In this document: one piece after another, positions 14,023 to 20,177 of the stretch | Numbering within the stretch: position 1 is the first letter of the stretch | Layout: the number at the start of each line of letters is the position of its first letter | NCBI GenBank assembly: GCA_028275005.1 | Contig: JAQCNN010000271.1 | Coordinates: 1 to 20,177, forward strand | Direction: 5' to 3' | DNA from: Salinirussus sp. | GTDB taxonomy: Archaea > Halobacteriota > Halobacteria > Halobacteriales > Haloarculaceae | DNA length: 20,177 nt | Made by a program: the position numbers and the translations under genes | Notes under the pieces: generated by a model | Database searches by the model: none | Told to the model about the DNA's origin: nothing | The model's input: the letters and a program-made list of their open reading frames with translations, nothing else

Positions 14023-16701
14023 TCACCCGCGCGCCCACTCGACCATCCGGGCGTAGGTGTCGTCGGTCCCGAGGGCGTCGGCATCGCCGACCAGGACGAG
14101 TGCCTTCCTCGCCCGCGTGAGCGCCACGTTGACCCGGCGGTAATCCTCGAAGACCGGGCTGTCGAGGTCGCCGGTCGCGACAAAGGAGACGACGACCACG
14201 GCCTTGCTGGAGCCCTGGAACCGGTCGACCGTGTCGACTGTCACCCCGTCGCCGACCCGTTTGCCGACCTCGGCGACCTGTGCGCGGTAGGGTGCGATGA
14301 CACCGATATCGTCGGGGTCGACACCTGCCTCGCGGTAGTCCGCGACGGTCTCGGCGACCGTCGCCGCCTCCGCCGGGTTCGTGTTCCCCTCACTCGCCCC
14401 GCCGGGGTCGACAAAGGCCACACGCGCCTGGAGACGGGCCGGCAGGTCGTCGACCCGGACGCCCGGCAGGTCGCCGACGTGTTGGGCCGCGACCTCGCCG
14501 GTTGCCGGCCTGAGCCGCCCCTCGTAGAACTCCTGGGAGGCAAAGGCCTGGATCCGCTGGGCCATCCGGTACTGCCGGTCGAGCATGACCGACGCCTCGG
14601 GGTGGGCCTCCCTCAGCCTCGCGAACAGGCTCTCCGAGAGAGCGTACTCCCCGTCGTCGTCGTCCTCACTCTGTACCACCGGGGGGAGCTGGTGGTGGTC
14701 GCCGACGAGGACGAACCGCCCGGCAAGCGTCGTCGCGGCGAGTGTTCCGGGCTCGGTGAGTTGGCCGGCCTCGTCGACAACGGCGGCGTCGAAGGACTGC
14801 TCGCGCAGCACCCGCGAGCCACACGAGGCGGTGGTCGCCGCGACCACGCCTGCCTCCTCTAACCGGGCCGCACAGTCCTCGGGGTCGCCCGCGGTCTGGA
14901 GTCGGTAGGACTGCATGTCCTCGCGCACCCCGCTCTCGGTCCCGACCCTGACGATGTCGGTGAAGCCCTGGGCCTCGAGGGCCTCGATGGCGTTGTCGAC
15001 TGCACGGTTGGTGAACGCCGAGAGCAACACCCGCTCGCCGCGCTCGACCATCGCCCGGACCATCCGCGCCAGCGTGTAGGTCTTTCCCGTCCCCGGCGGC
15101 CCGTGGACCAGCGCGAGATCCTCGGCCCCCACCGCCCGCCGGACCGCCCGGTCCTGGGCGTCGTTGTTGTCGATGAACGTCTCCTCTGGGGGCGAGAACG
15201 CGGGCGGCCGGCGACCGAACAGGACGTCTTTCTGCTCGGCGGGCTGTGTCAGGAGGGCGTCGTGTAGCGCCGTCAGCATCCGGTCGGCCCCCAGCTCCGA
15301 GGGGTAGACGTCGAGCCGCCGCAGTTCGACCGGCTCGTCGGCCGTGACGACCACGTCCCCGTCCGGGCCACCCAGCCGCTCGACGCGAGCACGCTCAGCG
15401 GCGCCCCCGACCGGGTCACCGTCGCTTGCCAGTACCAGATCCCCCTCGCGGATCTTCGAGACGGCGCCGGTCCCGTGGGCGCGCAACTCCCAGCGACCAC
15501 CGTCGAGCTGTTCGGTCCCGAGGGGTTCCAGGTCCACGAGCGCCCGGTCGTCCGCCGCCCGCTCGCTGGGCTCCTGTTCCCAGAGCTTGGCGTACTCGCG
15601 GTGGACGGCCGTCCGCTCGCGCTCGATTGCGCGGTAAAAGCTCTCGAAGTAGGCCTGCTCCTCGGCGGGGACCGCGGTCCCGACCTGGCCGGCCTTTGAC
15701 TCCTGGTCGAGCCGGCCGGAGACGGCCATACAGGTGTCCTGTTCGAAGCAGTACTCACACTTTGCGTCCGCCTCGTAGCCCGTCGGAATGTCGCTGTCGT
15801 GTTCCATCGCGGCCAGGTGGTTGCGCTCCCGGAGCACGAAATCGAGCAGCCCCGACCCGACCGAGAAGTCCTTTGCCGGCGAGAGGTCGCCGTCCTCGTC
15901 GTCGAGTGCGGCATTTTTCGTGTACAGGAGGGTTCCGGTGTCGGGGGCCTCGCCGCGTCGCTCCTCCAGCACCAGCGCGTAACAGGCGGCCTGGACCTTG
16001 TCCTGAAAGCGGGGGTCCCGGCGGGTGTTCTTCCCGGTCTTGAGCTCGACCGGCGCGCCGTTGCGGACGGCGTCGGCCCGCCCTTTGAGCCCGTAACGCT
16101 CGCTCACCAGCGTCTGCTCGGAGCGCCACTCGTCGCCGCCGCCCAGACGGCCCTGCTGGAGCCAGGCCTCGATTGCGCCGGCGTGCTTGCGGACCGTCTC
16201 CGCGGTCGCCTCCCGGTCAGCCCCCAGTAGCCCCAGGTCCAGTCCGGCCTCGTCGACGCGGGCCTTGACACTCTCCTCGAGCTCCCGCCCGCGCAGCAGG
16301 TCGCCAAAGACCTCGTGAACGACTGTCCCCGTCACGACCGGCTCGGCGAGCGGTGTCCCACCCAGCTTGTTCAGGTAGTACATCCGCGGGCACTGGACCC
16401 ACGAGCGGATGTCGGTCACGTCGACCAGAAAGTCGGGCTCGACGACCACCCGCGTCTCACCGCCGGTCGTGTACTGTGTCTCGCCGCGGTACTGGCGCTC
16501 CTCGGCGTCGTAGACCGCCAGCTCCATGCCCGGGTCGAGGTAGTCGCCGGTCTCAGCCCAGTCACCCCACAGCGTCACCGTCGTCGGCTCCCCGCGGCCC
16601 CGGTCCGGCCGGACCGTCACCTCGAGCAGGTCGCGCTCGCCGTACTGGGTGTCGACGGTCTTCCCCTCGCCGACCTCGGTGACGGCGCCACGGAGGTTCA
16701 C
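14023..16701 (-). CDS. dna2: Dna2-like nuclease-helicase (Cas4/RecB nuclease domain plus SF1B helicase)
   Basis: 892 residues. Order: OB-like N-terminal region (about 1-95), RecB/Cas4-type PD-(D/E)XK nuclease (about 95-330) and SF1B helicase (about 500-892). The nuclease has VVHEVF (motif I His), GRADAV (Asp), VELK (E219, K221) and QAACYAL. Four cysteines, C104 and C315-x2-C318-x5-C324, form the iron-sulfur pattern of Dna2, AddB and Cas4. The helicase has GPPGTGKT (K540), VVDEAGQ, VGDHHQLPPVV, QYRM, VDRFQGSSK and NVALTRARKAL. It probably processes DNA ends and flaps in replication and repair. The GTG 16701 start is supported by a TATA-like box 22 bases upstream. Confidence 0.93.
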   Translation of the reverse strand: MNLRGAVTEVGEGKTVDTQYGERDLLEVTVRPDRGRGEPTTVTLWGDWAETGDYLDPGMELAVYDAEERQYRGETQYTTGGETRVVVEPDFLVDVTDIRSWVQCPRMYYLNKLGGTPLAEPVVTGTVVHEVFGDLLRGRELEESVKARVDEAGLDLGLLGADREATAETVRKHAGAIEAWLQQGRLGGGDEWRSEQTLVSERYGLKGRADAVRNGAPVELKTGKNTRRDPRFQDKVQAACYALVLEERRGEAPDTGTLLYTKNAALDDEDGDLSPAKDFSVGSGLLDFVLRERNHLAAMEHDSDIPTGYEADAKCEYCFEQDTCMAVSGRLDQESKAGQVGTAVPAEEQAYFESFYRAIERERTAVHREYAKLWEQEPSERAADDRALVDLEPLGTEQLDGGRWELRAHGTGAVSKIREGDLVLASDGDPVGGAAERARVERLGGPDGDVVVTADEPVELRRLDVYPSELGADRMLTALHDALLTQPAEQKDVLFGRRPPAFSPPEETFIDNNDAQDRAVRRAVGAEDLALVHGPPGTGKTYTLARMVRAMVERGERVLLSAFTNRAVDNAIEALEAQGFTDIVRVGTESGVREDMQSYRLQTAGDPEDCAARLEEAGVVAATTASCGSRVLREQSFDAAVVDEAGQLTEPGTLAATTLAGRFVLVGDHHQLPPVVQSEDDDDGEYALSESLFARLREAHPEASVMLDRQYRMAQRIQAFASQEFYEGRLRPATGEVAAQHVGDLPGVRVDDLPARLQARVAFVDPGGASEGNTNPAEAATVAETVADYREAGVDPDDIGVIAPYRAQVAEVGKRVGDGVTVDTVDRFQGSSKAVVVVSFVATGDLDSPVFEDYRRVNVALTRARKALVLVGDADALGTDDTYARMVEWARG

Positions 16702-16723
16702 GACGGCTGGAGGAGGGCGCCGC

Positions 16724-16732
16724 GCAAAACGG
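16724..16732 (-). promoter_or_regulatory. Putative TATA of the dna2-like gene
   Basis: Minus-strand CCGTTTTGC ends 22 bases before GTG 16701 and supports that unusual start codon. Confidence 0.45.
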
Positions 16733-16755
16733 TGTCGGTGGCGGCGCCTGGGGGG

Positions 16756-16890
16756 CTATCCGTCGGCTGGCGCCTCGTCCTCCCGGTCGGGCTCGCCGGC
16801 GGCCGGCGAGACGGCGGGCACGTCGACGCTGTCGAGTGCGCTCCAGACTACCCCGCCCGGGTCGACGCCCTCGACGGTCGCCTCCGTCTC
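16756..16890 (-). other. Start-less coding-like frame directly after purB
   Basis: In the +1 frame relative to purB, 44 sense codons (ETEATVEGVDPGG at the start, PDREDEAPADG at the end) run from the purB stop to TAG 16758-16756. Third positions are almost all G or C and the product is acidic, as expected for a haloarchaeal gene; the purB frame continued past its stop is instead Arg-rich, as a non-coding frame would be. There is no ATG, GTG or TTG before the middle of the frame, and a TAG at 16909-16911 prevents an upstream start. Deleting one G from the GGGG before the purB stop would fuse it to PurB. It may be a frameshifted PurB tail, a gene remnant or a sequencing error. Confidence 0.4.
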
Positions 16891-18271
16891 ACCCCTCGTC
16901 CAGTTCGTCTACGAGCTGTGCTGCCACGCCGGTGTAGTCGGCCGGCGTCAGCGCCCGGAGTTCCTCGCGGACCTCCGGGGGGACGTCGAGTTCCGCAAAG
17001 AGGGCCCGGAAGTCGGCGAGGGTGACCGTCTCGCCACGGGTGAGTGCCTTCACCCGCTCGTAGGCGTCGGTGTGTCCCTCCCGGCGTAACACTGTCTGGA
17101 CGGCCTCGCCGATGACCGCCGGCGTCGCCTCGAGGTCCTCGCGCATCACCTGCTCGTTCGGGACGACCTTGTCCAGCCCGGCCCCGAGCTTGTCGTAGGC
17201 GATGAGACAGTGGGCGAGCGCCCCCCCGATGTTGCGCTTGACCGTCGAGTCCGAGAGGTCCCGCTGGAGCCGGGAGGTGGTGATGTAGTCGCCGAGGAAG
17301 ACGAGGTCGGCGTTTGCCTTCGAGAGATTTCCCTCGGCGTTCTCGAAGTCGATGGGGTTGACCTTGTGTGGCATCGTCGAGGAGCCGGTCTCCCCCTCGA
17401 CGGTCTCCTGGCCGAGGTAGCGGTCGGAGACGTAGAGCCAGCAGTCAAGCGCCAGGTCGAGCAGGATACTGTTTGCCCCCCGGAGTGCGCCAAACAGCGT
17501 CGCGAGGTCGTCACACGGGTTGACCTGGGTTGTCAGGGGCTCGTGTTCGAGACCGAGGTCAGCAACAAAGTCCGCCGAGAAGTCCCGCCAGTCGATACCC
17601 GGGTAGGCGGCGTCGTGTGCGGCGTAGCTCCCGCTCGCGCCCGCGAGCTTTCCCGAGAGCCCGTCGGCGGCGGCCTCGACCCGGCCCAGCGCCCGACCCA
17701 GTCGTGTGGCGTAGACCGCAAGCTCCTTGCCGAAGGTCGTCGGGGTGGCCGGCTGCCCGTGTGTGCGGGCCAGCATCGGCACGTCCCGGTGTTCGCGGGC
17801 CATCCCGGCGAGGGTATCGCGAACCGCCCGCAGTTCGGGGAGCACCACCTCCCGGACGGCCGGGCCGACCAGCAGCCGGTGGGCGAGGTTGTTGACGTCC
17901 TCGCTGGTGAGCGCGAAGTGGACCCACTCGCCGACGTCGACCGGCGACCGCTCCCGGAGAAAGTACTCGACGGCCTTCACGTCGTGGTTGGTTGCGGCGT
18001 AGTCGCCGTACCCCTCCGTCTCGAGTTGTTTGACGAGGGCCGCGTCCTCGGCGTCGAACGCCTCGTACAGCGCACGCAGCGACTCACGCTCGTCGCGGTC
18101 CAGCGCCAGCGGGACCGCCTCAAGGTCCGCAAGCGCGAGGAGATACTCCACCTCGACCTCGACGCGAGCGCGCATCAGCCCGCGCTCGCTGGCGTAGGGG
18201 ACGAGCGGCTCGGTGTAGCGGGCGTAGCGGCCGTCCAGCGGCGAGACGGCCGAGAGCGGACCTCTGTCCAT
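16889..18271 (-). CDS. purB: Adenylosuccinate lyase
   Basis: 460 residues, the normal size for the enzyme, which cleaves SAICAR and adenylosuccinate in purine synthesis. Motifs of the fumarase/aspartase superfamily are intact: SPLDGRYARY at the N-terminus, TSEDVNN, THGQPATPTTFGKEL and the signature loop GSSTMPHKVNPIDFENAEG (296-314, with S297/S298, K303 and N305). ATG 18271 is chosen because it begins the family's MDRGPLSAVSPLDGRY start and has a TATA-like box 22 bases upstream. It is divergent from purNH. A coding-like +1 frame follows its stop codon and may mean the C-terminus is longer than annotated here. Confidence 0.95.
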   Translation of the reverse strand: MDRGPLSAVSPLDGRYARYTEPLVPYASERGLMRARVEVEVEYLLALADLEAVPLALDRDERESLRALYEAFDAEDAALVKQLETEGYGDYAATNHDVKAVEYFLRERSPVDVGEWVHFALTSEDVNNLAHRLLVGPAVREVVLPELRAVRDTLAGMAREHRDVPMLARTHGQPATPTTFGKELAVYATRLGRALGRVEAAADGLSGKLAGASGSYAAHDAAYPGIDWRDFSADFVADLGLEHEPLTTQVNPCDDLATLFGALRGANSILLDLALDCWLYVSDRYLGQETVEGETGSSTMPHKVNPIDFENAEGNLSKANADLVFLGDYITTSRLQRDLSDSTVKRNIGGALAHCLIAYDKLGAGLDKVVPNEQVMREDLEATPAVIGEAVQTVLRREGHTDAYERVKALTRGETVTLADFRALFAELDVPPEVREELRALTPADYTGVAAQLVDELDEG

Positions 18272-18292
18272 ACCCCTCTCTGTCGGACTCCG

Positions 18293-18301
18293 GGAAAAAG
18301 C
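18293..18301 (-). promoter_or_regulatory. Putative TATA of purB
   Basis: Minus-strand GCTTTTTCC ends 21-22 bases before ATG 18271, consistent with a leaderless transcript. Confidence 0.5.
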
Positions 18302-18330
18302 CTGCCGGTCACGCCCCGGCCACCGGGTGT

Positions 18331-18378
18331 GTCGACGGCCGCCCGTCGACGCCGGAGCGACGCCGTGACACTCCGGCG
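18331..18378. promoter_or_regulatory. Two adjacent inverted repeats between purB and purNH
   Basis: GTCGACGG-N4-CCGTCGAC (18331-18350) is followed immediately by CGCCGGAG-N13-CTCCGGCG (18350-18378). Both have perfect 8-bp arms and lie between the two divergent promoters, the second just upstream of the purNH BRE-like word. They are candidate operators for joint purine control; chance is a real possibility in such GC-rich DNA. Confidence 0.4.
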
Positions 18379-18385
18379 GGGGCTT

Positions 18386-18400
18386 TCGCAACGCCTTTGC
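18386..18400 (+). promoter_or_regulatory. Putative BRE/TATA of purNH
   Basis: TCGCAAC followed by GCCTTTGC ends 23 bases before ATG 18424, the same layout as the other leaderless promoters in the window. Confidence 0.45.
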
Positions 18401-18423
18401 GCGCGCCGCGCGGTCAGTTCCAC

Positions 18424-20046
18424 ATGCAACTTGCGGGTATGGCCAGCAACCGCGGCCGCAACCTCACGAATATCGCCGACCGGGCGCCTGGCGGAGCGGC
18501 GCTCTCGGTCGTGCTCACGAACGACACCGACGCGCCGGTCCTCGAGCGGGCCGAGAAACGGGGGATCCCGACCGAGGTGGTCGAGCGCGAGGGTGACGGC
18601 CGCCGCGCCCACGAGCGTCGGGTGCTCGACGCGCTGGAGGGCTACGAGTTCGACCTCGTCTGCCTGGACGGCTACATGCGCGTGCTCTCCGACACCTTCC
18701 TCGACGCCGCGCCGACGACGCTGAACGTCCACCCCTCTCTGCTCCCCTCCTTTCCCGGGACAGACGCCTGGCGGGACGTCCTCGACGCCGGCGTCACCGT
18801 CTCCGGGTGCTCGGTCCACGTCGTCACCGACGCGACCGACGACGACGCCGCGGTTCTCGAGCGTGAGGTCGACGGCGGCCCGGTCGTTACCCAGGAGTCA
18901 GTCCCTGTCTACGAGGGCGACGACGCCGACGCGCTCAAAGACCGGGTGCGCTCCCAGGGCGAGTTCCAGGCCTACCCCCGCGCAATCAAGTGGTTCGCCG
19001 CGGGCCGGGTGACCGTCGAGGCAGACGACGAGGGTGTCCCCACTGGGGTGACCGTCGACGGCGACACCGGCGGCACCCTCCCCGAGCGCCGGCTGGCAGC
19101 CCACGACCGCGCGGCCGACCTCCGTTACGGCGAGAACCCCCACCAGGACGCCGCCCTCTACGCCGACTACACCGTCAGAGAGGCAAGCGTCGTCCACGCC
19201 GACCAGCTCAACGAGGGCGCAAAGGCCCTGTCCTACAACAACTACAACGACGCCGACGCCGCGCTGAACCTGGTCAAGGAGTTCGACGAGCCCGCGGCGG
19301 CGGTGATCAAGCACACGAACCCCGCCGGCTGTGCGACCGCGGACACACTCAGCGAGGCTTACGCGGACGCGCTGGCGACGGACCCGATGAGCGCCTTTGG
19401 CGGCATCGTCGCCCTGAACCGGGAGTGTGACGCCGCCACCGCCGAGCAGGTGGTCGACTCCTTCAAGGAGGTCGTGGTCGCGCCGGGGTACACCGACGAC
19501 GCCCTCACGACCCTGTTCGAGAAGGAGAACCTCCGCGTGCTGGCGGTCGACGGCCCGATGAACGTCCGGCAGCCGATGACCGAGAAGCCACTGGTTGGCG
19601 GCCGGCTCGTCCAGGAGCGGGACACACAGTCGGTCACACCTGGGAGCCTCGAGGTCGTCACCGAGCGCGAGCCGACCGACGAGCAGCTGGCGTCGCTGGT
19701 CTTTGCCTGGCAGACGATCAAGCACGTCAAATCGAACGCGATCCTCTTTGCCGACGGTACCGAAACTGTGGGCGTCGGGATGGGGCAGGTCTCCCGGGTC
19801 GATGCGGTCCGGCTGGCGGCGATGAAGGCCGAGGAACACGCCGAGGGCAAGACCGCGGCGGGCGCGGTGATGGCCTCGGACGCCTTCTTTCCGTTCCCCG
19901 ACGGGATCGAGGAGGCCGCCGACGCCGGCATCGAGGCTGTCATCCAGCCCGGTGGCTCACAGAACGACGACACGGTAATTACGGCCGCGGACGAACACGA
20001 CATGACGATGGTGTTCACCGGCAGCCGGGCGTTTCGCCACGACTGA
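18424..20046 (+). CDS. purNH: PurNH: GAR formyltransferase fused to AICAR formyltransferase
   Basis: 540 residues catalysing the two 10-formyl-tetrahydrofolate steps of purine synthesis. Residues about 1-195 form a PurN domain with SNRGRNL, GYMRVLS and NVHPSLLPSFPG (N101, H103) and DGGP (D150). An 11-residue insertion lies between H132 and D150 in the folate-binding loop. Residues about 225-540 form the AICAR transformylase half of PurH, with RYGENPHQ (from 234), SYNNYND, IKHTNPAGCA (K296, H297), AWQTIKHVKSNA, DAFFPFPDGIE and QPGGSQNDD. The N-terminal IMP cyclohydrolase domain of bacterial PurH is absent; in archaea PurO usually does that step. ATG 18424 matches the PurN start. The gene is divergent from purB. 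Confidence 0.94.
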   Translation: MQLAGMASNRGRNLTNIADRAPGGAALSVVLTNDTDAPVLERAEKRGIPTEVVEREGDGRRAHERRVLDALEGYEFDLVCLDGYMRVLSDTFLDAAPTTLNVHPSLLPSFPGTDAWRDVLDAGVTVSGCSVHVVTDATDDDAAVLEREVDGGPVVTQESVPVYEGDDADALKDRVRSQGEFQAYPRAIKWFAAGRVTVEADDEGVPTGVTVDGDTGGTLPERRLAAHDRAADLRYGENPHQDAALYADYTVREASVVHADQLNEGAKALSYNNYNDADAALNLVKEFDEPAAAVIKHTNPAGCATADTLSEAYADALATDPMSAFGGIVALNRECDAATAEQVVDSFKEVVVAPGYTDDALTTLFEKENLRVLAVDGPMNVRQPMTEKPLVGGRLVQERDTQSVTPGSLEVVTEREPTDEQLASLVFAWQTIKHVKSNAILFADGTETVGVGMGQVSRVDAVRLAAMKAEEHAEGKTAAGAVMASDAFFPFPDGIEEAADAGIEAVIQPGGSQNDDTVITAADEHDMTMVFTGSRAFRHD

Positions 20047-20128
20047 TACTGCCGGCTGTACGTCTGTAACGAATTTCGCGACCCCGGGGTCGCGGATATC
20101 TCAAAACCAGTTACAGCCCGCAGTATGA
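20044..20128. mobile_element. MITE-like element with 14-bp terminal inverted repeats and TGA duplication
   Basis: TACTGCCGGCTGTA (20047-20060) and TACAGCCCGCAGTA (20112-20125) are inverted copies with one mismatch. Both ends are flanked by TGA (20044-20046 and 20126-20128), a 3-bp TNA-type duplication like those made by some IS5-family transposases. The 79-bp element has no ORF and contains an 18-bp perfect palindrome, so it looks like a non-autonomous miniature element. The left TGA is also the purNH stop codon. A terminator or regulatory hairpin is the main alternative. Confidence 0.45.
20077..20094. repeat. 18-bp perfect palindrome CGCGACCCCGGGGTCGCG
   Basis: This perfect palindrome sits near the centre of the inverted-repeat element downstream of purNH and would form a hairpin or cruciform. 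A CTGTAAC/GTTACAG pair (20064-20070 and 20110-20116) flanks it, making the whole region nested. It may fold in the purNH 3' end. The final 20129-20177 contain a weak TATA-like GATAAG but no gene I can support. Confidence 0.7.
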
Positions 20129-20177
20129 GCCGCCGGCGCTGATAAGCATCCCTCGCTCGCGAGCACGGCGACAGTGG

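Noticed and set aside
15700..16450. Cas4-like nuclease signature suggesting a CRISPR-linked gene
   Set aside because: The Cas4/RecB-type domain is part of one continuous Dna2-like protein with a full helicase, and there are no repeats or other cas genes in the window.
17210..18724. Long open plus-strand frame antisense to purB
   Set aside because: It is an artefact of GC-rich coding bias on the opposite strand; purB has complete family motifs and the antisense product has no recognisable pattern.
20155..20177. Possible start of another plus-strand gene at GTG 20174 behind a GATAAG word
   Set aside because: Only one codon lies in the window, so nothing supports coding.

Overview
This is a high-GC window from a halophilic archaeon (class Halobacteria). 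The proteins are strongly acidic and Asp/Glu-rich. Several genes carry BRE/TATA-like boxes about 21-25 bases upstream of the start codon, as expected for leaderless haloarchaeal transcripts. The markers fit: archaeal CPSF1 (FttA) with KH domains, archaeal YchF, a Dna2-like nuclease-helicase, and a PurN-AICAR transformylase fusion without IMP cyclohydrolase. I see no rRNA, tRNA, CRISPR array or complete insertion sequence.

Layout. 1-246: 3' end of a membrane protein gene, convergent with ychF (263-1441, -). Upstream of ychF on the same strand is a bactofilin-like beta-helix protein (1559-2569, -). A divergent spacer of about 290 bases follows, holding a possible 45-codon leader ORF that overlaps an APH-type phosphotransferase (2864-3946, +) by ATGA. 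Convergent to this is a compact operon (5015 to 3989, -) of two paralogous four-helix membrane proteins (one DUF2178-like) and an XRE-type regulator; its promoter holds two tandem GTAAA-N6-TTTAC inverted repeats. Next is fttA/aCPSF1 (5198-7120, -) with an apparently long leader, then an unrecognised conserved-looking gene (7358-7834, +).

7869-9089 (-) is a coupled three-gene unit: an acidic protein of unknown function, an NTF2/SnoaL-like protein and a small two-helix membrane protein. An Lhr-type helicase (9193-11934, +) is divergent from it, followed by a beta-type carbonic anhydrase (12016-12639, +). LarA-family nickel-pincer enzyme (12666-13886, -) and Dna2-like nuclease-helicase (14023-16701, -) come next. 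The window ends with divergent purine genes purB (16889-18271, -) and purNH (18424-20046, +), whose spacer has two inverted repeats. An 79-bp MITE-like element with a 3-bp TGA duplication abuts the purNH stop codon.

Most of the window is core haloarchaeal housekeeping: translation-associated ATPase, transcription termination/RNA decay, DNA repair and purine synthesis. The least explained pieces are the membrane-protein/XRE operon with its operator-like array, the start-less coding-like frame just after purB, the MITE-like element and the possible leader ORF before the phosphotransferase. I saw no clear new defence or mobile system. All functional calls rest on motif reading, with no database search.
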